Assembly (NCBI GenBank): GCA_016205975.1
Contig: JACQSK010000021.1
Location: 1 to 64,000 of the forward strand
Direction: 5' to 3'
DNA: 64,000 nt
Source: Candidatus Uhrbacteria bacterium
GTDB lineage: Bacteria; Patescibacteria; ABY1; SG8-24; GWF2-40-263
The notes beneath the pieces are model-generated. The model did not search any database and was not told where the DNA came from. It was given only the letters and a program-made list of their open reading frames with translations. Shown here one piece after another: positions 25,810-34,849 of this stretch (position 1 is its first letter; each line of letters begins with the position of its first letter). A program made the position numbers and the translations under genes.

Positions 25810-26621
25810 AGGCCTCTGAGTTGACGGGAGACTTCTCTAAAAACGCGGCGCACGGCGCGCAAGAATCTATGCGTGCACAGTGTACTCAATGCGACCGTGA
25901 ATGGAAAGACGACGGCCGCGTCCAGGATGCGGCGCGCGCGTTTGGGTTCCACCAGGAGCCTCCATGCCCATTCAAGACCAACCGTCTGCATCCAAACGGG
26001 CGCGCGTCTTTTTTGTCCTGAGAGCATATCCAGGGCGCCGCCCACGGCGATCCAGATTCGAACCTCAGGCGCTTGTTCGTGTGCTTGATACAGGAATGCC
26101 TCCTGCTTGGGCGCGCCCAAGGCCACGGCCACCGCGTCGGGAGCCGCGCGTTGGATTTCGCGGATGACGGACGGTTCGATTACGACGCGCGTCCCGTCAT
26201 ACGAGATCTCTCCAGGATCGATGGCAACGGCATTGAGCGCGGGTATCTTCCCCATGAGAGCCGCCGCCGCGCGTGCAGCCACGCCAGGCTCGCCGCCCAA
26301 GAGCAAGAGGCGCTTGCCTCCGCCCGCGCACAGGAGTGCGAGCCGTTCAAGCGCGGCAACGCCAGGATGGCGATGCCCGAGCGACTCGTCCGTGAGCGCC
26401 GCGACCGCGTAGCGCAGGCTGACCGAATCAGGGAGTGAGAGATCGCTCGCGTTCAGGTGATCCAGAAAGGCTTTATTTTTTTTTGCCATGAGGATCAACT
26501 CCGCGTTCGGGGTCACAATCACCTTCCCGGTGTGCGCCTCGAGCCAAAACTGGAGCAAGCCGTCAAGCTCCTCATCGGAAAGGTCGTCAATTCTTACCTT
26601 CAGGACGTGGTGTTGATTCAC
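25806..26621 (-). CDS. WecG/TagA/CpsF family glycosyltransferase
   Basis: A 271-residue GT26 enzyme with PNAELILMAKKN (about residues 37-48), the LLLLGGEPGVA loop, DAVAVALGAPKQEAF and GGALDMLSGQKRRAPVWMQTVGLEWAWRL, the family C-terminal signature. Members add ManNAc(A)-type sugars to lipid-linked precursors of teichoic acid or common antigen. The GTG at 26621 is chosen because the frame's earlier TTG (26639) overlaps the -10 element; it then lies eight bases from the hexamer. First gene of this operon. Confidence 0.88.
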   Translation of the reverse strand: MNQHHVLKVRIDDLSDEELDGLLQFWLEAHTGKVIVTPNAELILMAKKNKAFLDHLNASDLSLPDSVSLRYAVAALTDESLGHRHPGVAALERLALLCAGGGKRLLLLGGEPGVAARAAAALMGKIPALNAVAIDPGEISYDGTRVVIEPSVIREIQRAAPDAVAVALGAPKQEAFLYQAHEQAPEVRIWIAVGGALDMLSGQKRRAPVWMQTVGLEWAWRLLVEPKRARRILDAAVVFPFTVALSTLCTHRFLRAVRRVFREVSRQLRGL

Positions 26622-26629
26622 ACGCCGGT

Positions 26630-26638
26630 ATAATAGCA
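26630..26638 (-). promoter_or_regulatory. Extended -10 promoter of the WecG-like operon
   Basis: Minus strand TG-C-TATTAT, hexamer at 26635-26630. Eight bases to the GTG start, so a leaderless mRNA is expected. Confidence 0.7.
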
Positions 26639-26659
26639 AAAATTAGCTTTATTCACAGG

Positions 26660-26688
26660 TTGACAAACCCCTCTTAGCACTCTATCCT
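26660..26688 (+). promoter_or_regulatory. Promoter of clpB
   Basis: TTGACA at 26660-26665 and TATCCT at 26683-26688, 17-nt spacer. The -10 box lies in the loop of the CIRCE element. Confidence 0.85.
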
Positions 26689-26700
26689 TCTGAGTGCTAA
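26674..26700 (+). promoter_or_regulatory. CIRCE operator (HrcA binding site)
   Basis: TTAGCACTC-N9-GAGTGCTAA, a perfect match to the CIRCE consensus, overlapping the -10 box and start site of clpB. HrcA bound here would block RNA polymerase until heat or unfolded protein inactivates it. hrcA itself is not in the window. Confidence 0.97.
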
Positions 26701-26709
26701 TCCTTTTTT

Positions 26710-29370
26710 ATGATGCAAAATAACTTCACACGGAAATCTCAAGAAGCGCTCCAGATGGCGCACCACGTCGCGGTCGAGCACGGTCAGCAGGCGCTTGAAC
26801 CCATCCACCTCCTCTCTGCCCTTTTGGAACAAGACGATGGTGTCGTGGGCGCGGTCATCGACAAAGTCACGCCCGCGCGCGGACGCCTGCGCGGCGAGGT
26901 CGAAAAGATTCTCGGTTCCCTCCCCCGCACGTCAGGCCCTGTCCCCGCTGGCGGCATGGCGCAGATGTATATGAGCCAGCAAATGGCTGACGTGCTGAGT
27001 GCCGCGCACAAGAAAGCAAAATCGTTTTCCGATGAGTTCATTTCAACCGAGCATCTCCTGCTGGGGCTTCTTGGCAACAAGGCGATCGCGCGGCTTCTGT
27101 CGGGCTATGAGATCGTCGAAGAAAAGATCATGGTCGCGCTCAAGGAGATTCGCGGTACGCAGCGCGTGGACTCACCGGACCCGGAGGGCCGCTACCAGGC
27201 GCTGCAAAAATATGGCCAGGACTTGACCGAGCAAGCCCGCAACGGAAAGCTCGATCCGATTATCGGCCGGGACGCCGAGATTCGTCGCGTCATGCAGGTC
27301 CTCTCGCGCCGTACCAAAAATAACCCCGTTTTGATCGGCGAGGCCGGCGTGGGAAAGACGGCCATTATCGAAGGCCTGGCTCAGCGTATTGCCTCTGGCG
27401 ATGTCCCCGAATCGCTCAAAGAAAAGGCGGTCGTCGCCCTGGATCTCGGGTCCATGGTCGCCGGCACGAAGTATCGCGGAGAGTTTGAGGACCGCCTCAA
27501 GGCCGTCATCAAGGAAATCGAAGCCTCGCAGGGCAAGATTATTTTGTTTATCGACGAGCTGCACACACTCGTGGGGACGGGCACGACCGAAGGCGGATCG
27601 CTGGACGCCTCCAACATGCTCAAGCCCGCGCTCGCCCGAGGCGACCTTCGTGCCGTGGGGGCGACGACGCTCAAGGAGTATCAAAAGTACATCGAAAAAG
27701 ATCCTGCGCTTGAGCGCCGCTTCCAGCCGGTGATGGTTGAGGAGCCAACCGTCCAAGACACGATTGCGATCCTGCGCGGCATCAAAGAAAAATATGAGGT
27801 GCACCACGGTGTGCGTATTTCTGATCCGTCGATCGTCGCGGCAGCAGAACTCTCGTACCGCTATATCACCGACCGTCACCTTCCCGACAAGGCCGTTGAC
27901 CTCATTGACGAGGCAGGTTCGATGTTGCGCATGCAAATTGACTCCATGCCCGAGGAGCTTGACCACCTCAAGCGCGATCTCATGCGTTTGGAGATCGAAC
28001 AAAAGGCGCTTGCCAAGGAAGACGACAAGGAATCAAAAGCTCGACTTTCAGAGATCGAGAAGCAAGTCGCGGACCTGCGAGAGCAAACAGAAGGCCTTGA
28101 GGGTCGCTGGCAAAACGAGAAAACACGCATCACGACGATTCAAAACATCAAGTCCGAGATTGACCAGCTGCGCGCTTCCGCTGAAATAGAGGAACGCCGA
28201 GGAGACCTTGAGAAAGTCGCGGAGATTCGCTACGCACGGATTCCCGAGCGCGAGGGCGCTCTCCATCAGGCGGAGAAAGAACTGACCGCTCTTCAAAAAG
28301 AGCGCGGACTCCTTAAGGAGGTCGTGGGCGAGGAAGACGTGGCGCTTGTCGTGTCGCGTTGGACGCATATCCCCGTTTCAAAAATGCTCGAGTCGGAAAT
28401 GACCAAGCTCGCACGCATGGAGGAGGAACTCGCCAAGCGCGTCGTGGGTCAAGAGGAAGCCATCACGGCCGTCTCAAACGCTCTGCGCCGCTCACGCGCC
28501 GGCATCGGCGAGGAGAAGCGCCCGATTGGGTCGTTTATCTTCCTAGGTCCAACCGGAGTAGGAAAAACCGAACTGGCCAAGGCACTCGCGGCGTTTATGT
28601 TCAACGAAGAGACTGCACTTGTGCGCCTGGACATGAGCGAGTACATGGAGAAGCACTCCACTTCCAAGATCATCGGCTCCCCTCCTGGCTATGTTGGCTA
28701 CGAAGAAGGAGGTCAGCTCACGGAGATCGTGCGCCGCAAACCCTACTGTGTCCTCTTGCTCGACGAGATCGAGAAAGCTCATCCGGATACGTTCAACCTG
28801 CTCCTTCAGATTCTAGACGACGGCCACCTCACCGACGCAAAGGGTCGCAAAGTAAACTTCAAGAACACGATCATCATCATGACCAGCAACATTGGTTCGG
28901 AATACATTTTGAACGCTGGGCAAACAAAAGCCGCGATGGGATTTGAGGATGGCGACGGGGCGATGTCTCAAGAAGACGAAACCCGCGACCGCGTGATGGC
29001 CATGCTCAAAGATCACTTCCGTCCGGAGTTTCTCAATCGCATCGACGATACGATAGTCTTCCATTCACTCAAAGAGGATCAAATTGAAAAGATTGTCGAG
29101 CTCCAGCTCGCCATCATAAGCGCACGTCTCAAAGAACAGCGCGGCATCACGATCACGATTTCCGATGCGGCCAAGAAGCTCTTGGCCGCGCGCGGCTTCG
29201 ACCCCACGTATGGTGCCCGCCCGCTTAAGCGTGTCATTCAGTCGCTGATCCTCGATCCGTTGGCGATGAAGATCGTCTCAAACGAGATCAGCCAGGACTG
29301 TGAGGTCGCCGTCGGCGCCAAGGGCGAGGAGATCACACTGAAGGCGACGAAGAGGAAGAATTTGGTATAA
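26710..29370 (+). CDS. clpB: Disaggregase ClpB
   Basis: An 886-residue Hsp100: N domain with Clp repeats (residues about 5-150), AAA1 with Walker A GEAGVGKTA (about 213) and Walker B ILFIDELHTLVG, the coiled-coil middle domain (about 405-540), AAA2 with GPTGVGKTE (about 618) and VLLLDEIEKAH. The middle domain separates it from ClpA/ClpX. It works with DnaK to resolve aggregates. Directly under a CIRCE operator, which is a typical arrangement for heat-shock genes in Gram-positive-like lineages. Confidence 0.97.
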   Translation: MMQNNFTRKSQEALQMAHHVAVEHGQQALEPIHLLSALLEQDDGVVGAVIDKVTPARGRLRGEVEKILGSLPRTSGPVPAGGMAQMYMSQQMADVLSAAHKKAKSFSDEFISTEHLLLGLLGNKAIARLLSGYEIVEEKIMVALKEIRGTQRVDSPDPEGRYQALQKYGQDLTEQARNGKLDPIIGRDAEIRRVMQVLSRRTKNNPVLIGEAGVGKTAIIEGLAQRIASGDVPESLKEKAVVALDLGSMVAGTKYRGEFEDRLKAVIKEIEASQGKIILFIDELHTLVGTGTTEGGSLDASNMLKPALARGDLRAVGATTLKEYQKYIEKDPALERRFQPVMVEEPTVQDTIAILRGIKEKYEVHHGVRISDPSIVAAAELSYRYITDRHLPDKAVDLIDEAGSMLRMQIDSMPEELDHLKRDLMRLEIEQKALAKEDDKESKARLSEIEKQVADLREQTEGLEGRWQNEKTRITTIQNIKSEIDQLRASAEIEERRGDLEKVAEIRYARIPEREGALHQAEKELTALQKERGLLKEVVGEEDVALVVSRWTHIPVSKMLESEMTKLARMEEELAKRVVGQEEAITAVSNALRRSRAGIGEEKRPIGSFIFLGPTGVGKTELAKALAAFMFNEETALVRLDMSEYMEKHSTSKIIGSPPGYVGYEEGGQLTEIVRRKPYCVLLLDEIEKAHPDTFNLLLQILDDGHLTDAKGRKVNFKNTIIIMTSNIGSEYILNAGQTKAAMGFEDGDGAMSQEDETRDRVMAMLKDHFRPEFLNRIDDTIVFHSLKEDQIEKIVELQLAIISARLKEQRGITITISDAAKKLLAARGFDPTYGARPLKRVIQSLILDPLAMKIVSNEISQDCEVAVGAKGEEITLKATKRKNLV

Positions 29371-29371
29371 T
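29363..29371 (+). promoter_or_regulatory. Extended -10 promoter overlapping the clpB stop
   Basis: TG-G-TATAAT; the TAA stop of clpB is part of the perfect hexamer at 29366-29371. Ten bases to ATG 29382. Confidence 0.8.
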
Positions 29372-29381
29372 AGTACTACCT

Positions 29382-30785
29382 ATGAGATGGCTGAGTTTTT
29401 TTGTATTGAGTGCGGTTATCTTCACGCTCCCCTCCCGCCTGCTGGCCGAGGAAGACGTTTTGTTCAATCCGGATTTTTTGCTTTCCGATGCGGATCTTTT
29501 TGATGCGGACAGTATGACCCTCACGGACGTCTCGCGCTTCTTGACGCGCGGGGGTTTGTCCGCGTATTCGGACACGGACATCGACGGTGCGCGGAGGACG
29601 GCGGCGCAGATCGTGTGGAACGCCTCGCAGGAGTTTTCGCTCAGCCCGAAGTTTCTCTTGACGCTCCTGCAGCGCGAGCAGAGCTTGGTCGAAGATCCGA
29701 CGCCATCGGAGGACCAACTGGCCTGGGCCATGGGCTATGCCGTGTGCGACGATTGCTCAAAGTCGGATCCCCGCATCCAAAAGTTTAAGGGCTTCGCTGC
29801 GCAAGTCCACTACGCGGCCGAGCGCATCCGCGAGTCCTACCTCGCCGATCTGGAACGGCGCGGCTACACCGAGACGGGCGTGGGCCCAGGCATCGAGATC
29901 ACGATCGACAATACGACGGTCACGCCGGTGAACTTCGCGACCGCTTCGCTGTACACCTACACCCCGCACCTGCACGGCAACAAAAACTTTGTCACGATCT
30001 GGGAGCACTGGTTCGGCCAGGAGTATCTCACCGGTTCGCTCTTGCAAGACAAGGACACGGGCGGCATCTGGCTCATCCAGTACGGCGCGCGCCGGCCGAT
30101 CACTTCGCGCGCCGCGTTCTTTTCGCGCTTCAACGCGAGCGCGCTGGTGGCCGTGAGCGGGACGACACTTGAATCGTATCCCGTAGGCGCGCCGATCAGC
30201 TTCCCGAATTATTCCCTCTTGCGCTCGCCCGGCGGAACGGTCTACTTGCTCGTGGACGACACGCGCCGCGGGTTCACGTCCCAGGAAGCCTTCCGTTCGA
30301 TTGGATTCAGTCCGGATGAAATTACGGATGTGAGCTGGGACGACCTGAATGTGTACATAGAGGGCGAACCCATTACGACCGAGACGCTCTATCCGCAGGG
30401 CGCGCTCCTGCAGAACAACGTGACCGGCGGCGTGTTCTATGTTGAGAACGGCGAGAAGCATCCCATCGTCTCTAGGGAGATCCTCGCGAGCCGTTTCTCC
30501 TCCCAGACGATCGTCCCCGTCGAGCCCGAGAACCTCGACAGCTACCCGCGCGGCGACGAGATCGGTTTCGCTGACGGCACGCTCATCGGTGTTGCCGGCT
30601 CCCCGGACATCTTCGTCGTCTCCGAAGGCGACCGCCGACCCATCGTGGACGAGGTGACGTTCTTCACCTACGGCTGGAGTTTTGATCAGGTCGTGTGGAC
30701 CAACGAACGCTCGGTGCTCCTGCATCCCTTAGGCGCCGCCCTCTCGACGGACCTGGATGAAGGAATCCTGATCGCCTCAAATTAG
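29382..30785 (+). CDS. Secreted protein with lysozyme-like domain and four C-terminal repeats
   Basis: A 467-residue protein: signal peptide (about residues 1-22), an N-terminal helical domain (about 65-215) with FLLTLLQREQSLV and LAWAMGYAVCDDC, resembling the catalytic-Glu region of transglycosylase/lysozyme folds, then four repeats of about 60 residues (about 220-465). Each repeat has a G-x-hydrophobic strand, a G-x-R/K-x-P-I turn and a Y/H-P-x-G end. The repeats look like small beta units for cell-wall or surface binding. Activity is inferred. Confidence 0.6.
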   Translation: MRWLSFFVLSAVIFTLPSRLLAEEDVLFNPDFLLSDADLFDADSMTLTDVSRFLTRGGLSAYSDTDIDGARRTAAQIVWNASQEFSLSPKFLLTLLQREQSLVEDPTPSEDQLAWAMGYAVCDDCSKSDPRIQKFKGFAAQVHYAAERIRESYLADLERRGYTETGVGPGIEITIDNTTVTPVNFATASLYTYTPHLHGNKNFVTIWEHWFGQEYLTGSLLQDKDTGGIWLIQYGARRPITSRAAFFSRFNASALVAVSGTTLESYPVGAPISFPNYSLLRSPGGTVYLLVDDTRRGFTSQEAFRSIGFSPDEITDVSWDDLNVYIEGEPITTETLYPQGALLQNNVTGGVFYVENGEKHPIVSREILASRFSSQTIVPVEPENLDSYPRGDEIGFADGTLIGVAGSPDIFVVSEGDRRPIVDEVTFFTYGWSFDQVVWTNERSVLLHPLGAALSTDLDEGILIASN

Positions 30786-30787
30786 CT

Positions 30788-31585
30788 ATGCTCGTCTTTG
30801 CCGCGATCACACCCCACACGCCGCTCCTCATTCCCACGATCGGAAAGGAGAACCTGAAGGCCATGACGAGCAGCGTACAAGCGCTTGAGCGTCTGGCTGA
30901 GGATTTTTATCTTGCGCGGCCGGACACCGTGATCGTTCTCTCGAGCCACGCGACGGTGTACAGGCATGCTTTTGCGATCAACTTGCACGACGAGTATCTG
31001 ATTGACTTTAAGGACTTCGGCGACCTGCGTACGTTCAAAACCGTGAAGCCTGACCTGTTGACGATCACGCAAATCCAGCGCGCCTTGCGTGATGCCCGCG
31101 TGCCCTTCACGCTGGACTCCGACGCATCGCTGGATTACGGCACGGGCGTCCCGCTTACCTTCCTGCTCGCGCACTCGTCGGATGTTCAGCTCGTTCCGCT
31201 GTCGCACTCCGGCTGCGCGCCACGCGAGCATGTGCGCATGGGACACACGCTCAAGGACGTCATCGACGCAAGCCCCAAGCGCATCGCCGTCATCGCTTCA
31301 GGCGACCTGTCCCACGCGCTCACCTCTGCTTCGCCTCTGGGTTTCCGTCCAGAGGGCCAGGCGTACGACGAACGCGTGCTTGAGGCGGTGAAGAACCAGT
31401 CGCTCTCCACGCTTTTGCATACGCCGGAGCGTGTGCTCACGAGCGCGGGCCAGTGCCTGCAGGAACAGCTTCTGATCCTCATGGGCGTCTTGGAAAAAAG
31501 AAACACGCGACCGGAAGTGCTGAGCTATGAGTCTCCGTTTGGCGTGGGATATCTGGTCGCGGAGTTTCATCTGACGGACCTATGA
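30788..31585 (+). CDS. LigB/Memo superfamily protein (extradiol-dioxygenase-like)
   Basis: A 265-residue protein with AAITPHTPLLIPTIG (about residues 5-19), LSSHATVYRHAF (about 52), SLDYGTGVPLTFLL (about 115) and ASGDLSHAL (about 171), which match the His-rich metal-site pattern of class III extradiol dioxygenases and the related Memo/AmmeMemoRadiSam B proteins. The rest of an aromatic degradation pathway or the radical-SAM partner is not present here. The biological role in this genome is unknown. TAG-CT-ATG links it to the preceding gene; it overlaps priA by four bases. Confidence 0.7.
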   Translation: MLVFAAITPHTPLLIPTIGKENLKAMTSSVQALERLAEDFYLARPDTVIVLSSHATVYRHAFAINLHDEYLIDFKDFGDLRTFKTVKPDLLTITQIQRALRDARVPFTLDSDASLDYGTGVPLTFLLAHSSDVQLVPLSHSGCAPREHVRMGHTLKDVIDASPKRIAVIASGDLSHALTSASPLGFRPEGQAYDERVLEAVKNQSLSTLLHTPERVLTSAGQCLQEQLLILMGVLEKRNTRPEVLSYESPFGVGYLVAEFHLTDL

Positions 31586-33408
31586 TCGCCGAGGTGTATC
31601 CGTTCAAGCGCACGAGCCGCGCCTTGTCCGCGTTTGATTATCTTGTGCCCGAGATGCTCTCGGTGCGCCGCGGAATGTTCGTCGAGATCCCGTATCGCCA
31701 ATCTCGGCTCGTGGGCGTGGTCAAACGCGTCAAGGACCATCCCGTGCGCGGCATCGCGTTGAAGTCGATCAGCCGCGTCCGGGAGGACACGGCCTTGAGG
31801 GAGGACGAGCTCTCTTTTTTTGAATCGCTCAGCCGCGAGCTGTTCCAGTCCACCGCGACCGTGCTGCACCACGCCTTCCCGCAGATTCCAAAAACAAAAG
31901 AGACGAAAACCGCGTCCGCATCTGTGCCCGCTCTGCCGCTCACGCTTCCCAAAAGCGATGCACAGACGGCTGAGCGGCTGGTGAGACTCATGCGTGAACG
32001 ATCCAAGGCGTTCATTCAGACGCCTGACATCCGACGCGCCGCCGCGCTCATTCTGGGATACGCACACAGCACCGAGAACCAAAAACTCCTCATCCTCGCG
32101 CCCACGCTGCGCGATGTGGAACTGATGCGCTCGCGGCTCGCGGGGATCAACCCGTGGATCATCACAGGCGAGGAATCAGCACTCGAACGGTTCCGTCGCT
32201 GGAAGGCTTTCCGCGAGGCGCCCGAGGGCGTGCTCATGGGAACACGCACCGCGGGCCTCATGATCGACGCCTCGGTCACGACGATTTTTTTGGTGCGCGC
32301 GGGTGAGAGTGGCCACAAACAGGAAGACCGCAATCCACGCTATGACATGCGTGAACTGGTCTGGAACCTGCACGAGTCGTTTTCTGCAAACCTGTTTTGT
32401 CTGGATGTCGTCCCTCGCGCGCAAACGCTCGTACGCTTTGCCGCCTCCGAAATCCTGTCTTGGCCCGCCGCCCTGGATGAGCGTGTCATCGACATTCACA
32501 AAGACGCCGACCGCCGCGCGCGCACCATTTCCTGGGAGGCGGAACAAGCCCTCCTGAGCGCGCTGCCTCGCGGGCCTGTGCTGTGCGTACACAACCAAAA
32601 GGGCTCGGCGCGCCTCATCGTGTGTCGCGCGTGCGGGGTTCGGCCGACGTGCCCCCACTGCCAAACTTCCTTGTCCGCGTTTACCCACACGCTCGCGTGC
32701 GCTCGATGCCATCACAAGGAACCCCTGCGGCTCTCCTGCGCGCAATGTCGAAGCACGAACCTCGCGCGCATCGGCCCCGGCAATCAGGAAGTCGCGCGCG
32801 AACTCAAACAGCTCTTCCCACTCGCGACCGTCGCGATCGTAGATAAAGACCACCCAGGGCAAGGCCACGCGGATATCCTGGTCGCCACGTCGTTTTATCT
32901 GGAAGCCTGTTACGATCCCTTCCGTCCGGAACGGTTCGCCGCGGTCCTGCTCGTGGACGTAGACGCGCCGCTCTACAACGCACAGCCGTCCGCGATCGAG
33001 TCCCTGACGCGCAACCTGTGGCAGTGGCGCGCGCTGGCCTACACCTCGCGCGCGCCGTTTCTCGTCCAGACGACAAATCCCGCGCTGGTTCAAACGGCAC
33101 TTGAGGATCCCGACGCGCTCTTGCGCGAGGACGTGCGATCGCGCGAAAGCTATCACCTGCCGCCCTTCACCCGCTGGTACCGCGTGACACTGAAGGAAGA
33201 AGAACCTCGCAAGGCGCAGATCGCGCTCTCAGAACTCAAGGATCGCCTCGCCCTGTTACCGGGCGTCATCTTCGGCGCAACAACATCTCGTCCAGGTGCG
33301 GACGCGATCCTGGAGCTCGGCATTCCCGCCCAGGGCGTAAGCGCGCTCCAGCCAGTCTTCTCATCCCTCCCCGATCGCTATATTATTGACACAGACCTTT
33401 TTTCCTGA
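31582..33408 (+). CDS. PriA-like primosomal protein lacking ATPase motifs
   Basis: A 608-residue PriA homologue with the N-terminal DNA-binding domain (FDYLVP, GMFVEIPYR), the eight-Cys double zinc module (about residues 347-395: CRACG, CPHC, CARC, CAQC) and the C-terminal PPF-x-R-W-Y region. The helicase core is eroded: where Walker A should be (about residue 143) the sequence is AFIQTPDIRRAAALI, and the DEEH box is replaced by RAGESGHKQED (about 239). It should not hydrolyse ATP. It may still bind forks or recruit helicase. No frameshift or stop is seen. Confidence 0.85.
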   Translation: MIAEVYPFKRTSRALSAFDYLVPEMLSVRRGMFVEIPYRQSRLVGVVKRVKDHPVRGIALKSISRVREDTALREDELSFFESLSRELFQSTATVLHHAFPQIPKTKETKTASASVPALPLTLPKSDAQTAERLVRLMRERSKAFIQTPDIRRAAALILGYAHSTENQKLLILAPTLRDVELMRSRLAGINPWIITGEESALERFRRWKAFREAPEGVLMGTRTAGLMIDASVTTIFLVRAGESGHKQEDRNPRYDMRELVWNLHESFSANLFCLDVVPRAQTLVRFAASEILSWPAALDERVIDIHKDADRRARTISWEAEQALLSALPRGPVLCVHNQKGSARLIVCRACGVRPTCPHCQTSLSAFTHTLACARCHHKEPLRLSCAQCRSTNLARIGPGNQEVARELKQLFPLATVAIVDKDHPGQGHADILVATSFYLEACYDPFRPERFAAVLLVDVDAPLYNAQPSAIESLTRNLWQWRALAYTSRAPFLVQTTNPALVQTALEDPDALLREDVRSRESYHLPPFTRWYRVTLKEEEPRKAQIALSELKDRLALLPGVIFGATTSRPGADAILELGIPAQGVSALQPVFSSLPDRYIIDTDLFS

Positions 33409-33414
33409 TAGCTT
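33386..33414 (+). promoter_or_regulatory. Promoter of def-fmt
   Basis: TTGACA at 33386-33391 and TAGCTT at 33409-33414, 17-nt spacer. It overlaps the end of the PriA-like gene. Eight bases to the ATG. Confidence 0.8.
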
Positions 33415-33422
33415 GTGCGCCT

Positions 33423-33893
33423 ATGAACCTCCGAGCTGTCCTCACGCATCCAAACGATCGCCTTCGCCAAAAAGCGAAGGAAGTTCCGGTCGGCGAGATT
33501 GCCTCCAAGGAGATCCAGCAAGTGATTGATGATCTCGTGGACACGATGGGTGTTGAAAACGGCGTCGGTCTGGCCGCGCCGCAGATCGGCGCGCACCGGC
33601 GCATCATCGTGACGGACGTGGATGGCGTCCTGGTGCTCGTGAACCCGGAGATCATCGGGAAATCCCTGCGCAAGATTGATTTTGAGGAAGGCTGTCTGTC
33701 CGTGCCCGGCGTGTACGGTCTGGTGCGCCGCCACCGCGAGGTGAAGGTGCGCGCGCTCAATCGCCACGGCGAACCCATTACGATCAAAGCTTCCGGACTC
33801 CTGGCGATCGTGCTCCAACATGAGACAGATCACCTGGACGGGATCCTTTTTACCGACAAGGTCGTACGCTACACGAGCCCGCCACGGATGTAA
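33423..33893 (+). CDS. def: Peptide deformylase
   Basis: A 156-residue metalloenzyme with all three motifs: GVGLAAPQIG (about residue 45), EGCLSVPG (about 91, metal-binding Cys) and QHETDHLDG (about 131, HExxH). It removes the formyl group from new proteins. fmt starts one base after its stop, pairing formylation with deformylation. Confidence 0.97.
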   Translation: MNLRAVLTHPNDRLRQKAKEVPVGEIASKEIQQVIDDLVDTMGVENGVGLAAPQIGAHRRIIVTDVDGVLVLVNPEIIGKSLRKIDFEEGCLSVPGVYGLVRRHREVKVRALNRHGEPITIKASGLLAIVLQHETDHLDGILFTDKVVRYTSPPRM

Positions 33894-33894
33894 T

Positions 33895-34842
33895 ATGAGA
33901 ATCATCTTTTTTGGCACGCCTGCTTTCTCCGTCCCGTTTTTGCAAACCCTCATCGACGACCCAGACATGGAGGTCGTCGCTGTTGTGTCCCAGGGTGATA
34001 AAGCCGCTGGCCGCGGCGGTACGGTCCAGCCCTCCACGATCAAGACGCTCGCGCTCGCGCACAGCATTCCTGTCCTCACGCCCGCATCGCTCAAGACGGA
34101 CATGAGCATCACAGAACAGCTCACAGACCTACGCGCGGACGCGTTCGTGGTCGTCGCGTATGGAAAGCTGATCCCCAAGACCATCCTCGATCTTGCGCCT
34201 CTGGGCGTGGTGAACGTCCATCCGTCGCTTTTGCCACGCCACCGTGGGCCTTCTCCGATGCAGTGGGCGATTGCTGCTGGCGATGCCATAAGCGGCGTAA
34301 CCATCATGCGGCTTGACGAAGGCATGGACACGGGGCCGGTCCTTTCGTTTGAAACCATCGAGCTCGATGCGGAGGAAACGTACACGACCCTCGCGCGCAA
34401 GGTGCAGGCCGTTGGCGCGCCGCTGTTGCTCTCAACGCTCAAGCGACACGGACGCAGCGAGATCGTGCCCCTGCGTCAGGACGACTCCAAAGCGACACTC
34501 ACGCGTCTGCTCGAGCGCAAAGACGGCCATGCGGACTGGACCAAACCGATGGCCGAGATCGAGCGTCTCGCACGCGCCTACAACGAGTGGCCAGGGCTCT
34601 GGTGCCTGTGGACGCGCGGCGGGCAGGAGCCGCAGAGGCTGAAACTGACAACGATCCGTCCCGCAGATTTTGTTGCCGACGTCTCGCCCGGGACGGTCAC
34701 GATCAAGGATGACCGATTGTTCGTTGACTGTCAGGATGGGACGCTGGAGATCCTCGAGCTCCAACCAGAGGGCAAATCAAAAATGCCCGCGAGGGCATTC
34801 ATTCAGGGGAACCGGGAAATCCAAAACGCACAGCTTGCCTGA
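33895..34842 (+). CDS. fmt: Methionyl-tRNA formyltransferase
   Basis: A 315-residue enzyme of normal length. The catalytic core has NVHPSLLPRHRGPSPMQWAI (about residues 108-127, with the key Asn and His), IMRLDEGMDTGP, and the C-terminal OB-like domain with ARAYNEWPG. It formylates initiator Met-tRNA. The frame is open upstream to 33820, but that lies inside def. Confidence 0.97.
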   Translation: MRIIFFGTPAFSVPFLQTLIDDPDMEVVAVVSQGDKAAGRGGTVQPSTIKTLALAHSIPVLTPASLKTDMSITEQLTDLRADAFVVVAYGKLIPKTILDLAPLGVVNVHPSLLPRHRGPSPMQWAIAAGDAISGVTIMRLDEGMDTGPVLSFETIELDAEETYTTLARKVQAVGAPLLLSTLKRHGRSEIVPLRQDDSKATLTRLLERKDGHADWTKPMAEIERLARAYNEWPGLWCLWTRGGQEPQRLKLTTIRPADFVADVSPGTVTIKDDRLFVDCQDGTLEILELQPEGKSKMPARAFIQGNREIQNAQLA

Positions 34843-34849
34843 AATAGTC

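Noticed and set aside
26661..26666. TTGTCA on the minus strand as -35 for the WecG-like gene
   Set aside because: It is 25 bases from the -10, too far; the extended TGC-TATTAT explains the promoter better.
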